A stretch of DNA of 64,000 bases. Source: Heterotrichella gracilis. Taxonomy: Eukaryota > Sar > Xanthophyceae > Tribonematales > Xanthonemataceae. This document shows, piece after piece, positions 1-20,251 of this stretch (positions are counted from its first letter, which is position 1; the number at the start of each line of letters is the position of its first letter). The position numbers and the translations under genes were made by a program. The DNA is taken from contig JAULBX010008884.1 in the NCBI GenBank assembly GCA_032358255.1, forward strand, positions 1 to 64,000, read 5' to 3'. The notes below the pieces were generated by a model, which saw only the letters and a program-made list of their open reading frames with translations, was not told the origin of the DNA and did no database searches.

Positions 1-118
1 CGCGCGGCCGGGAGCGGCCGTCGGTCCGCCGGTCCTGGCGGTCGGTGGTGCGGCCCGGCTCGCGGGCGCGCGGGGTGGGGGGCGGGGTGGAGGGCGAGAT
101 GGGAGCTGCAGAGGTGGC
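1..118. other. Extremely GC-rich left edge
   Basis: The first roughly 118 bases are almost entirely G and C and contain no TGCATG-type motifs. The sequence changes abruptly to ordinary intron-like composition at about base 120. On the minus strand a CTCTGCAG acceptor-like site precedes it, and one frame reads as a charged, proline- and arginine-rich stretch. It could be a low-complexity exon, but it does not resemble the HAD domain expected downstream of YbeY. A contig-edge or assembly artefact is equally possible. Confidence 0.4.
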
Positions 119-261
119 GGTGATGGTGGGATGGGACAGAATTGTAGCATAGCATACACATGCATGGTTTCAGTGTGGACAGGACATTACAGTTGTTCAT
201 CCATGGGTGGGAACAAACCACATGGCTCTCGAGTTGAATTGTATTCTTCATGCCAACATGC

Positions 262-2590
262 TCAGCAGGTGAAAATCACTCTCAAGCCAGGCATACCTGT
301 GCTGTTTCCTTCCCAGTCATTCCCAGTACCATCCTCCCCTGCAGAGTCATCTGATGACCGCTCACCATCCGACATGTCCACACCAGCACTGACGCCATGC
401 AGCTCACTGCTCTCAGCTGCTGCAATGAGCCCCTGCCCTTCCCATCCTGATGCATTCAAAAGGTGCGGCACATTATCAGTCCTATGTCTGGGTAGGATCA
501 GGCAGAACATTCACATTCAACTGTGGCATCATGCAATTGACCTAGTACGTGCCCTGAAATGCTTCCATGTATTACATCTACACATCAGGCATGGCAAATT
601 GCTGACAGCACACGAATGGCATTATGTGTAAACGAGCAGCAATGCCACTTTGTCCAGACATTTCATTAACCTTGTGGCTATGCAAAAAAACACCCACCTA
701 ACTGTTTGAGCAGCCTGGCTTCCTCCCCTGCCATTGCCGCTGCCTCTTCCTCCCCTTCCTCGTGGTCCCAGCCCAGCAGGTGCAGTAAGCCGTGCACCAG
801 CAGCACCCGGCACTCTGTCAGGAGGGGGTGGCTGCAGGGAAGGGGTTGGATGCATGGGAGGAATTGAAGCAGGGGAGAAATAGGATGCATTGGGGGCGGA
901 AACCTTGTGTGTCAGGATTGTTGTTGAGAATGCAGAACCTGACGGGTTCTGCCATATGCCCTGTGATAGGCATGAGACACAAATCCTATGAAAGGTAATG
1001 ACATCCGAAAGCGCTTGGATGTGCATAACTACGACAACACACCTTGGCATGCATTTTCAGCAACAACGATGCAGAGGATGAGCAACTCAACTGGCAGAAA
1101 TTTGCAATGCGGTGAAACACAGGTATGACTGCTGCTCATGGCCTACCCTCTCTCTTGTGCCTGGCGCTGCGCCGTGTCAAGGGAGATGACGATATCGCCA
1201 AGTAACCGAAAGGGGAGGCCCTGGAGTCACGTGGCACATCACACGTCAGGTCGGCGCCATGCAGCACTTCTGCTAATGATGCCCAGGGTAGCACAGTAAA
1301 CATGCGTCTATACACCGCATTACACATAACAATGAAGATTGTAAGCTATAATCTAAGGACAAGGTGGGTGCAACCAATGCATCCAGCTGACACCATTCAC
1401 ACCAAAGAAACACGTGGCTCTTTTACTGGGTATATCAGACACCAAAACCGTCAGATGGATAAATGCATGTTGCAAGGAGAGTTACCGAGGGCATGTCATC
1501 ATCCTCCAGGGGAAAAGAAAGCACGTCCGTGGGGGAGTCTTTGCCTCTGTACTCCACATTCAGCTCCTGGATGTATGCATCATCACACAGGCACATGGAC
1601 AGCTCACATGACTCTGCAGCAACATGGGCCGCGATCAGTAGGCTATGAGAGTGCATGGATAATGTGTGTACCCTTGGCATATGACCATCCGGGGGCTGAA
1701 CCCATACAGCGAATGGCTGGGAATAGCCACACACAAAGCACTGATCTACGTGTTGCATGCTGGCAGTGGCTAATGCAACATGTAGATCAGTGTTGCCACT
1801 GAGGTGACCTGGTGTGAGCTTTTAGGCTTGTGCTTGTGGCCCCTAACCTGTTCAGCGCTCACCGCGGCAGCTCGCATGCACATGTGCCAGCCATTGGCTA
1901 GCCCACCCACCGTTCAGCGCCACCCGCAGCAGCTCCTCGGAATCTGCCTGCAGCGCCTCACTCAGGGTATCAACGATGGCGCTGCAGCATGGGCACGGTG
2001 ACGCCTCGGTGGCGTGCTGATGGCAATGCTGAGCATGGCAGGTGACGGATCACTGACAAAGAGTTTGCGATCATGCATTGCACTTTGCTTTGCCCTCGTT
2101 AGGCATCTCTCCATTGCCTTTCTCTGTCAACCAAAACCCGTGGCTTGATGGCATTAAAATGCATCCTGGGAGACCAATAATGCGCTGTGGTGCATTGTTC
2201 TGGGAGATCATACATACTGTGTGCCGCCCTTCAGCATTGCCTTGCCTACCTGTCCCCGCCTAGTGGGCTGCCCTCGATGCACACGTCGCTTGTGATCTCC
2301 ACGCCCCCCGCCTCTGATGTGGTTGCACGCAGTGCAGTCAGCCCTAACCGCACCCCAGCAATGTCCCTCAACACCCTCCTTGTTGACAACAACGGTTGTA
2401 CCCCAGTCAGCTGCTGTCTGTGGCATTGGCTGCTGAAGTGTTTGCAGGTACAGCCTGCGGGACTGCGGCTCGCTGGTGCGCTTATGCCTGCTGGCCGAGT
2501 GAGATGACGGTGCACAGTGCCTGCTCTGGCAGTTTTAAACCACGGGGTTGTGCTGAGACACGAAGCTCGGAGCAGCGTGTGGCGCATCAT
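262..2590 (-). CDS. ybeY: Organellar endoribonuclease YbeY (plant-type, HAD fusion probably continuing off the edge)
   Basis: Zinc-dependent endoribonuclease of the UPF0054 family, which matures 16S-type rRNA in bacteria and plastids. Exons on the minus strand: 2590-2250, 1981-1911, 1613-1486, 1220-1147, 831-698, and 446 to 297 or further; phases agree at every junction. Residues about 1-50 are rich in R, S and T and start [10 protein letters not shown], which suggests an organellar transit peptide. Exon 3 carries the family motif [18 protein letters not shown], exon 4 [11 protein letters not shown], and exon 5 [11 protein letters not shown], with the three zinc histidines at about 218, 222 and 228. 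Exon 6 continues with [11 protein letters not shown], which from memory resembles the linker of plant YbeY-HAD proteins. The frame then reaches PGLRVIFTC and a TGA at 262-264. A good donor (GTATGC) lies at 296, and a possible GC donor follows 267. The HAD catalytic part is not visible in the window, so the 3' end is open. Confidence 0.92.
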
Positions 2591-3612
2591 GGCTGCTGCA
2601 GTGGGTAGAGTGACAGGGTGAGTAGGTGTGGCTGCATGTCCACATGCCAGCTTGGTTGCCATATGCATGCATGCACACACCAGAATGGTGCCAAGCCACT
2701 GTGCAACAGCAGGAAACAAAGGAATATGCTCCAACTTGCTGAAATACGGTATGTATGTCGATGTGCGCACAGTGTAGCTTCACAACCTCTCAAAGTACAA
2801 GCCGTACCTGTTGGGTACAGGCCTGCCAAGGGAAGTTGGCCAAATGGTGTACCACGGCCCAACTGGAGGGAACCAGTACTATATGACGTGCTCACAAGTA
2901 CTCTGTCGCTGTCACCTCCTGTAGGCTATTGCCTGCTCCGGCACCTTCGCCACCTAGCCTATAAGCATACACAACGCATGCTTATACACTACAGCTTATT
3001 AGAGGGCTGTGTGCTTGGTCCCTTTAAACGGAAGCAACGATGAAAAGAAGCAATAGCACAAAAGAAGAAAACAACCGTCCACTAGTAGTAAAGGCCCTGG
3101 TGGGCTATTATTGAATATGCATTTATGCACTGGCGGACAAGTTTAGAGCCTTCAGCAACAGGAACAGTACCTCCACCAGTCAAGGGCTCGTCAAGCTCAA
3201 CATAGCCGCTGCAACGTCGACTTGGTGTAACACCTATTTAGAATAGCAGCGCCATCATTGAATGTGCGACCACCGTCGCCGCCGCCCACCTCCACTCCCG
3301 CCTCAGGGAGCCATGATTTTCTTATGGAGTGAACCCTCTTCAACTTGGCAACTTATAGGGCATATGCTCACGCAATACTGTGCACATCGACCATTCCTCC
3401 GTCTGCGAACCCTCGCCTACAGCAAAAACTGTGGGTGTTGCCCGCCTTTCCACCCATTGTTCAAAAGCATGGTGTAATGCCATATTGATGCATCCCTCTA
3501 TCCACCCCGCTACGGTGCTAAATCTGGTAACTTGTTTGCGTTGTAAGTGACGGCTGCACAGGTTACTCGATATGTAAAGTAGCATAGCCGTTTTGAGGGC
3601 AGTTGGGTAGAG
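2591..3612. promoter_or_regulatory. Divergent intergenic region ybeY / PRP5
   Basis: About 1.0 kb between the start codons of two head-to-head genes. It should contain both promoters and 5' untranslated regions. I see no convincing TATA box, open frame or RNA gene. GCATGC-type palindromes are present, as elsewhere in non-coding DNA of this window. Confidence 0.5.
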
Positions 3613-10859
<7,247 letters not shown>

Positions 10860-13800
10860 GGGGGCTGGCGCAGGTGAGGGGAAAAGGGGAGGGTGGGTGT
10901 AGCTGCGTGTGTGCGCCATGGCCTGGCCTGCTGCATGCATGGTTTGCTGCTGCTTGGCAGTGCCATGAGCCACATTGGTGTAGTGTGCTGCGCACTGCCG
11001 CTTTGGTTGGTGTTGTGCCAGGGGCAAGCGCCACGTTGGCGGTGCCGGGGTTGGCGCATGGGCGCTCAGCACAACACCGCCCAGCGCCTATGGCACACAT
11101 GTACACCAGCGCAAGGTGCCCAGGTGGGGCAAGCTCCCTACGCCAGCCTGCACACGCTCGCAGGCCTGAGGGCGCCAACCCTGTGTGTGCGCTGCTCATG
11201 CTGCTCGTATGTTGCCCTTTGCCCTGTTGCATGAATCACTGCTGTCTGGGCAATGCTTGCTGAGCTGCGCCTGTGGCAGTGAACCCATGGGTGGCACCGG
11301 GTTATAACTGACCTTTTGCTGCTGGCCAATGCAGGGAGCGATCTGCGTTATGGGCGGGAGCACCGGGGAAGGGGAGCTGGTTCAGCATCAATTGCTGGAC
11401 ATGTCAGGCGGCTGTGCTTCAGCATCAATTGCAGGAAATGTCAGGCAGCTGTTTGTAGCCACACCATGAGGGCCACTTCAGCAGCGGTGGTTCCAATGGG
11501 GTGGGGTGGGGGGTGGGGGAAAGGGAGGGCAGTGGGTGAGCACATGACTAGCAACCCAAACACACTTCAAGATGCAGCATTGTTGTGTATTGTAGGGACT
11601 ATGCTGTGCTTGGAACACAATTTTCCTAGTGTAGGTAGGGCGTAGGGCAACCTGGGATGTGCGTTTGACAGACAGTTCCTTCGTATTGGTCCTTTGCAAA
11701 TACGTCAGACTGACGATATGCCCAATGTACACTAGCATAGCCCCTAGGAACAGCTTTGGCTGGCAGCACCATGAATGCCTTCACCAGGCCTGTTTTTGCC
11801 GAATGTAGGACTACTGCTGGCCATAGGCTTGTCGCCTCCGATAATCGGCAGTGACAACTTATTTTGAACCTGTGCATTGCCGCCGCATGGCCATGGGCAC
11901 AACTGGTTGCAGCAACACTGCCAAGCAGGTTTGAGTACTAGCCATTTGTAGCACTTTCTAGCACCAATCTCTTAAACAGAGCTTTTGAACAACTGTAAAA
12001 TTTGCACAAACCAGGTGGCCCTTTCTTTGTTACCAGTACCAAGTGGTTGGTTGGGGCATGATTCCCAATGGACCGTGCGATGCGTCTCATATGACACAAG
12101 CATGCTCACAATGACAACTCATATGGGGGCACCCTATCCTACGGACGCACTACCCGGTATGCTGGTTTTAGCCTAAAATGTAGGGCTTTCCATAAAAGCG
12201 TGCTGGCAAATATTGTGCTTTCGATTACTGGAGGCATTGTCCCCGGAAAATGCGGGGACCCTTCGAATCCTCCCCTTGCCAGCTTGCCTGGGCATCTTCT
12301 GCCCCAGGGTGCAGGTTTTGTGCGGGACAAGGGCGCAACGATCGGCACCCAGCTGTGTGCGCGACAACCTCTCGTACCACAGTAAAAGCTGGCAGAGGTG
12401 CTTTGCAGGTTAAGAGGGTACCCGTTGCACCTGTGGAGCATCGACCTGCTTGTTGCTGCGGATCGCCTGGTCTGCAAGCGGGGTGGTGCAATCCGGCTGG
12501 AAACCCTTTTCATCTTGTGGGACCATCTACAGCTGTCGAAGGTGCGTACTGAACAGGTGCTAGCCTGTCGACGTTATGGAAGAAGTGAAAAGTGGGTGTA
12601 TGGACGTCACGTTAGCAAGGCTTAAGGAGGAGGTCGGGGTTGTGGAGTTCGCAGGGTTAGCAGCGCCCGGCATGTCAGCATCGCACGAGTTTTCTGGTCG
12701 GTCGCTAGTACAACCAACGCACATTGCACTACGGGTGCTGAAAACCTCAGTTCCACAGAGCTCCACGCTAAAGCAAGTAGTTCCTTGCCTTGGTGGCTTC
12801 ACAACGGTTGGCGCTGCGTTGCTGCACTGTGGGTGCTTGTGCCTGTGGCATAATCTCCACCATGCATGTTGAAAGGGGCACCCACTGCCTCACAACCAAG
12901 CGCCAGCCCACCGGTGTCCCATTTTTTCACATGTACTTTTCACAGCAAATCACCCTCGGTTTCGTGCTTCACATCCTTCGTTTGCGAAGGATACGTTCGA
13001 CCTCCACCCAATCACTGACGTGCAAGTTGCATGCATGCTTAGTGGCCACTGGCGTCAATATTCCACGCCAGCACCTCGAGTGATTTTCCAGTCGTTCGAG
13101 CAGCGTTACATGCGAAACCTACCTAGCCAGATAATGTCTCTCACCGCACCTTGTCCTGCCAGCACTCCCACCTCTGGGCCCATGGGAACATTTTGCTGTC
13201 TGAACACCCATATGCCATGCCGTGCACCCTATGGTCCCGACTCAGACTGCACAGCTGTACACGCAGAAAAACGTAGTGAAATGGCATCGCAGCCAGCCAG
13301 CACTCGCACCTATTGGCCGGAACCCCCTCGATGAACACCCACGATGGGTACGGACAAAGGGCACAATCTTTGACCATGCGCACCATCTCCCCGCCGCCCT
13401 GCAGTTTTCACTCTTGCCGTGCGCCGAGGACCCTCAGTACATATCAGCACACATCCAGTATTCGTCTGTTTAGCCTTCTTGTTTTTCACCAAGGGACCCT
13501 GACGGCTGGCATGTTTGCGTCGTTGGCAGGTTGCCTACCGCGCTATTATCAGGTTGTCAAAGTGCATCCCCTCGACCACAATATCCTGTACACACATATA
13601 CATATACAACCTAGGGTATCGTTCCTGGCCATGTCCCCAATCGCTAGCGTATTGAACTGGTCTCCCCATGTGAAAGCTAGTGCTTGAACTTTGCGGCAGT
13701 CAATGCATGCATATCCGGTCAGATCAGCCCCGTTCCCCCAAGCTTAAGGGACCTACAAGCCACTTGCTGACATCATGACGTTCCCTTGCCTGCAGGTTTC

Positions 13801-13910
13801 ACGGCGTTTTGAAACCAGAGGGAAAGTGCAGCTCAGCACCCGCCACCTTGTGTGACCCGCCACCTTGTGTGACTCTTGTCAAGCACAGTCAGCCTGTGGT
13901 GGAGATAACG
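10860..13910. other. Gene-poor region with unassigned open frames
   Basis: Three kilobases between PRP5 and the cysteine-rich gene. No exon chain could be built. From about 12.0 to 13.7 kb the base composition differs from the flanks, with more ACGT/TCG-type CpG and fewer TGCATG motifs. It holds short frames of protein-like composition, for example 12576-12872 on the plus strand (begins MEEVKSGCMDVTLARL) and 12139-12513 on the minus strand. They match no family I recognise and are not linked by convincing splice sites. A decayed mobile element or a lineage-specific gene are both possible. A 17-bp direct repeat (CCGCCACCTTGTGTGAC) occurs twice near 13840-13875. Confidence 0.4.
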
Positions 13911-14050
13911 ATGCGTCTCACAATGGCTCGCCTTGTTGGTAAGTGCACTGTGCATCCATGCGGGTAGTGTCACCAGTTACCAGCACCCAGCAGAGCAGGG
14001 ATGCTAGGGGACAAGCTCAAGTCCCCAACAACCCCTGACAACAGACCTAC

Positions 14051-14085
<35 letters not shown>

Positions 14086-17000
14086 CTTTTCCTAGTATAT
14101 TGGCCTCCTTGCTGCTTGCCCGGCCCCTGTGTTCATGTGCACACATGACAAAGAGAACCAGCCGTGGAACGCAGCGCACCCACACATTACCCCAGCAGGA
14201 GACATGTCATTGCCTAGGCCTGGCACACCTGTGACTGCACACAGCACCCTAATGAAGGGTTTCTTTGCTGCAGGTATGCTGTTGCTGGTGGCCGGAACAC
14301 ATCTAGTGGCAGCAGGTGAGCAGCCATAGGCACAAATCCCTCACCGTAGGGCTGCGCTTTACATGCAATTGCTCCAAGTTGCAACTGTCAGCTCCATGTC
14401 TCTGCCTGCTTGCGGGGAAAACCCCGCACTGGCATTAAGCACACCTTTGTGTATTTCACCTTGCTTGCCATCGAAGCCACACCAGGTTCCGCTCTCAAGG
14501 GTTAAACCCTGCTGCAGTGTTTGCACACGCACTCTCAACCACTTCCTGCTGCTGCAGATACATGCATGACCATTACTGGGTGCGATGACTGCGAGTTCAA
14601 CGACTCCTACCCAAACAACGAGCAGTGCGCCAAGTGCTCTAAAGGGTTCTTCCTGTATGACAACCCCGCAGACGACCCTGCAGAAGTGTTTGCGCCCATC
14701 TCGCAGTGCATCAGCTGCAGCTCGCTCAACTGCGCCACATGCGGGGACGGTACGTGGCTTCCCACGGTGGTGGTTCATGATGAGGATGACCCTAGTGCAG
14801 GGTTTACATGTGCTGAATGTAGGCCTGCGGGTTGGTGACGCCAACCTGCGGCAATGCCAATGAACTTCGAATCTGCACCTTATTGAGCAATTTTACATCC
14901 TATTCTCAAAACATCTTGGAATAGGAATGTCACCAGCAGCGTTGGAGTTGGTATCAGCTGGGCCCACGGTGCACAATGCACCAAGCATTCTGCTCCCGCC
15001 CAACCTGCCCCCCACCCAAACCCCATAGGGCTTCCCTAACAATACACATGTCCACGCAGGTGGCTGCCTCACCTGCGCCAGCGGCTACACCCTGATGACC
15101 ACCGAGGTGTCCTACGGGTACCTGGCTAACGCCGTTGACCCCCTGGTGCGCACCCAGACCGTGTGCACCAAGACCTCAGACCTGCCTTTGGAGTGCGCCA
15201 CCAGCGCCCCAACCGCTGGATGCCTCACCTGCCCCGCTCAAGCCACCAAGTTCCCTATGGCCGACTTCTACGACTCCAACGTGGTGCCTGTGGTGTATGG
15301 CGGTGCACCCCTGGGATACTCCCGCTTCGTGGCAGGTGCGCGCGTTTGGCGGGGAGGGGTGGTTTTGAATTACATGTTGGCATGTTTTTGGGGTGTGTGC
15401 ATGCACCATAAGGGTGTTCAGGATCCAAGTCTATGCTGCCTGTAAAACTCTCATCGGTGCATAGTATTAATAGCGAGGACCGTTGACATTACATTGCCTC
15501 ACAAACAACTGAATCTTGCATTCATGACTGACGGGATGGACCAAAATTCCATCTAGCATTTGTGCTGGCGTACTTTGATACACCATTTTTCCATAACAAT
15601 GACCTGTATGTATGTGTGTGTGCAGCTACTGGATGCTCCACCAGCTCCACCCTGGGATGCGGCACCATCAAGTCTAACAGGGCGGGGTGCCAGACCTGCC
15701 CCTCAGGCGCTGTCAAGGTGAGGAGGACAACCCCAACGTGGTAGAGGGATCCTATTGCAGTTTGTTTTGTTATAAACCGTATTGTTGGAACAAAGGGCTA
15801 CCGGTCTGGTGTCCTAGGGCGCATCTTTGTGTTAGCAAACAAGCTTAACCTCAATATCTCAGACTACGTAAACAGCAAGATATGTTTTGCAGAACTTTGG
15901 GATAGTTGAATTTAGACTAGTTGGAGCTTTACACCTAACAAGTTATATGAATATCACTGCGTTTTCAAAGTTGTGATCTGTAAGGACTAGGGCGGGCACA
16001 TCATCAATAATTAATTCGCTATTCTATTAGTTTTTGTAGTCGGGCGATCACAAACATGAGCCTGATGTTTGGTGATTTTGGGAATGGGGATAGGGATTAG
16101 GTGCTTAACAGGACAGTGATTGGCTGCCCCCAACATAATCTCCTGAAGATCAAGCCTTGGGTCAACAAATGCTACAAACAATGGCAGGACAGTAAATGGC
16201 ATCTCTTTCGCGATGCAAGCATGGCGACGGGGAATAGCAAGGGAAAGGGGAATTCTGGCTGTGATGCATGTGCAATAGAAAGGCTATGGGTGTCTGATGC
16301 ATCGCAAGAAACAGCTGGCAGCATACGCCCAGCTTGTGGTTTAAAATAGAATCTTCCATTTACCTCGCAAATCCTACATCACTCGATGCGCCCAAGTGAG
16401 ATTGAAAATGTCAAACAAGTCAGATTTGCAATTTTAGCAATGCAGCTGCAAGTAGCCACTGCCAGCCCTGATGCACCTTGGTAGTACCTCAATGTTTCCT
16501 CCCCTTCTGTACCCACGTTTCCCCGCCCTCCAGACCTACATCTCCAGCAAGGACTACCCACTCAGCGCCCAGGGCTGCACATCCACCGACTCCCTCAACT
16601 GTGCGACCTCCGCCGACGGCGTTGGCTGCACCTCCTGCCCAGATGGAGCCTACCTGTTCCAGGACATCACCAATGGAAGCCTGCTCTCTTCCGCCTACCA
16701 GTCCCTGCCCATCAAGCCCTTCCAGTGCCTCAGCTGCGCAGGCACACTGGGCTGCTCAAGGTGCGGTGCAAAACCCTACACCCTACGGTATACCCTATGG
16801 TGGAGTCAGGGCTGCAGATACAGTTGGTTGCCATGGAGAGTCTTCAAAGGGTGCTGCAATACAGAAATCCTACCCTGGCATAGGCACCGAGACCAGGTTG
16901 ATGCTAAGCCACCATTCCTCCCTTACTCCCATTGTTACTTTCCATTCCTGTTCCACAATAAACACTACGAGAGCATCCTTTTAATTGATTAGTCTTAAGA

Positions 17001-20000
17001 CGTTTGTCTCCGGCACCCACTCTCCTGCCCGTGATCAACAGTCCTCCTTTCCCCCTTGCAGCTGCACCCAGGATGGCGGCTGCACCACCTGCCCCTCCGG
17101 CAGCTTCCTGGCCTCCCAGACCACCAACTCCGTGCCCATCTCTGCCTGCAAGTCATGCTCCGCAGAGCTCAACTGCACATCATGCAATGCCGATGCGGGG
17201 CCAGACTTTGACCTCACCCCAGGCTGCAAGACCTGCCCAAGTAAGTGCGCAAGGATTTCGGGGTCCGTGTTAGCGCACGGCATTAAGACACAGCCTGCTG
17301 GTGTGTTAGCATGCTGCAGCGGCAGCCATTTGGTTTTTTATTCTTCATCACAACCTTGCTGCAGTGGTTGGTGATTGGGCACCAGTCACCCAGCCATGAA
17401 CAGGAAAATGAAACTGGAAAGGGTCCCACTAGAATCCTCCCATATTTACTAGGGAGACAAGGGTTTAGGGTTCTCTCTGCATCCTCGATGGGGCCCTAAA
17501 TAGGTTTGAAACTATACCCTAAAACCCTTAATTATGCCCTCCCCGCAGGCGGCACCTTCCGCGCCCCCGGCACCGTCCTCACCGCCAGCTCAGGCGTGAC
17601 CACCGTCAACCTGTGCGTCAGCGCCGCCACCGCCCAGTGCACCGCCTACTCCAATGACATCGGCTGCACCTCCTGCCCCGCCTCCTACTTCCTGTCCAGC
17701 GTCCAGGACAGCTCCACCCCCTACCTGGCCTCCTACCAGCAGTGCGTGAGCTGCAGGGACTCCCTGGGCTGCGACAGCTGCACGGAGGATGGCGGGTGCT
17801 CCTTCTGCCCCCTGGGCACCTACAACCCCGTGGCCAATGCCAGCGAGCAGCTCCTCACCTGCAACTCCTGCCAGGATGTGAGTATGCACCCATGCATCCG
17901 CTTGCATGCATGGCAATAGCGTTGTGTAGCAACCATGGGGGGTTTGCTGCTTCTGTGTGGGTGGTGGGAAGGCCCAATGGCACGGCAATGCATGCGCAGT
18001 GCAGTGGTCCAACCTGATCAAATCTGCACCAGTAGCATGTGCACGGAACATTGCCCCATGTTTATGCTCCCCAATCGAATGTGGGTCGCGGATTTCCAGC
18101 ATGGAAAATGCACTTGGTAATAAATCATGTTACATGTCGATGTGCTTGTGACTGTCGGCGCAAGTGATTGTTGCTCCATGGCTCCTTTGAATAGGCATCA
18201 CATAACCCTTTGCCCAATCCCCGCCACACTAATCCCTACATTCCCCCCCTCTTACAGTCATTCGGCTGCGACGCCTGCACCATCACCGGGTGCAGCATCT
18301 GCCCCCCCGCCACCTACCTCAACAACCTTGGGTCCTGCATCCCCCGCCCAGACAGCTGCCGCAGGACTGCCAACAAGCTGGGATGCACAGCGTGCAAGCC
18401 AGGCTTCTTCCTCACCCCACTGTCCGGTAAGCAAACCCTAGGTTAGGGTATGCAGCATGAACCGCAATTTGACAAACGTTCTGTTCCCCAAGGTATAATG
18501 CCCACTAGTCATTATTTATCTTAATGAAAGTGGGTCTTGCAGCGCCAGAACGCCATTATGACTCCTGCACTCCTTGGAAATGAATTCCTTGGTAACCACA
18601 CCCCAGCCATTGAACCCCTGCCCTCCCGCCTGCAGATGGCACCGGCGCCTCCACCTGCAGCTCCGCCCGCGACCCCCCCTTCAACTGCGTGAGCTTCAAC
18701 GCCAGCGGCTGCACCTCCTGCGACACAGACTACTTTGCCCTGCCAGTGCCCGTGGTGGCCGCCGGCAAGACCTACGTCTCCTGCCAGCCCAACCCCGACT
18801 TCTGCAACGTGGTTGCGGACAACGTTGGCTGCAGCAGCGCGCCCTACAGCTGCGCGTACGGCTACTACCCCACCACCTACACCATTGATGGGACCACCGG
18901 CACCGCCACCAACTGCTCCAGCTGCGCCGCCAACTTTGGATGCGCACGTGAGTGTAAAACCATGATGTTAAAGAACAATTTTGATGATTAATGTTACCTT
19001 GGTGGTAAAACTTGTTGCATCTTGCCATCCCACTCAGCCTGCTTGCCATGGCTCAGCCATGTCATTGTTAGGGTTTTGGCAAATCCTAGCTAGGGTTTTG
19101 CAACTTCATGTTTTCGTTTTGCAACTCCTGACCACCATCTCCCAGCCTGCTGTCCCATGTCCTGCTTCCCTGGGACCAAGTCATCCCTGTTGCTCATCCA
19201 TATATATGTTGCCTCCCCTGCAGGTGGCAGCGGGTGCTCAGCGACCTCCGGATGCTCAAAGTGCCCCGCCGGAAGCTACATGTACACCATCGGCGGAGTC
19301 AAGTACTGCCAGAAGAACGTGGGATGCCCCGGCGCTTTCGCTGACAATGTGTACGTGGTTGCATCCCTTGATTAGGGTTAGGCACTGTTCCTTTTGACGC
19401 TGCAATGGTCATGGAACTGGCTAATGCCATGGATAGCTTATTGTGTCACATCATCCTCTTAGGAGAGGCGGTTGAATCTTTCTGTCAACTTGACCAGTCC
19501 ATTTGCATGATTGCATGGCCATCGCATGATGGTCATTCACAGTCTATGCCAGCCAGATAGTGCCACTACAAGGGTGGCTGTGGACACAAACCATAAGGGT
19601 GGCTGCATGCACAAACCATGTCTGATCCCTGCCTGACGCATGTATTTGCTGTGCAGTGGCTGCACCTCCTGCCCAGCCGGCACCGTCCTCAAGAACACAC
19701 CCACCGGGGTGCAGTGCGCGGCATGCGACATCCCAACCCTGGGATGCAACAAGTGCAACGACGCGGTAAGCAAACAGTGTGATGCGTGTACACCAAAATG
19801 CTGGCACCTCAACCACAGCTTGACCTACTCTGCTAACAAAACATTCACAGGAAAAACCTGCTAACAAAACCCTAACAAGAAACCCTCCCCTCCTCCCCCA
19901 CAGGGCTGCGCCACCTGCCCCACCGGCTACTACAAGGCCAACACCACCGTGCCCCAGATCTGCTCCCGCTGCCCCACCGGGTGCCTCTCCTGCGTGGATG

Positions 20001-20251
20001 GCATCGGCTGCACCACCTGCCCCGCCAACCACATCCTCATCTCAGCACAGGATGGCTGTGCACCAAGCCCCGTCTACCTGGGCTGCGCCACCAGCGACAG
20101 CACCGGCTGCCTCACCTGCCCCCCCGGCCGTACCCTCAGCACCAGCGACACCTGCTTTGACAACGCACCGCAGCTGGCCAGTCAGAACTGCTGCCTGTTT
20201 GCCGATGGCACCTCGGTGGCGGCCGCACTGGTCAACCTCAACTCGTCATAG
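13911..20251 (+). CDS. Secreted cysteine-rich CxxC-repeat protein (growth-factor-receptor-like Cys-rich)
   Basis: Extracellular protein of unknown role. Thirteen exons: 13911-13938, 14274-14315, 14558-14749, 15060-15335, 15626-15717, 16534-16760, 17062-17240, 17549-17877, 18258-18426, 18636-18947, 19224-19350, 19657-19765, 19904-20251, all in phase, giving 809 aa. Exons 1-2 encode a signal peptide (MRLTMARLV then GMLLLVAGTHLVAA). The rest is dozens of short modules of the pattern GCTSCPAG...C..C...LGC..C, repeated in different lengths. This resembles furin-like or insulin-growth-factor-receptor Cys-rich repeats, and superficially the surface proteins of some protists. No transmembrane helix or GPI-like hydrophobic tail is visible; the protein ends AALVNLNSS. 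Asn-X-Ser/Thr sites are frequent. Cysteines are expected to be disulphide-bonded. The family placement is by composition and spacing only. Confidence 0.85.
14050..14084. repeat. (CA)n microsatellite
   Basis: Dinucleotide run of about 35 bases with one G interruption, inside intron 1 of the cysteine-rich protein gene. Confidence 0.95.

Noticed and set aside
12139-12872. Short frames on both strands as exons of a gene or a retroelement polymerase
   Set aside because: No conserved motif could be recognised and no phase-consistent splice chain links them; reported only as an unassigned region.
13500-13760. Minus-strand stretch with a CIDCRK-like string that recalls the reverse-transcriptase CVDYR motif
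   Set aside because: Neighbouring motifs of a reverse transcriptase (polymerase YxDD, order of blocks) are absent and stops interrupt the frame.
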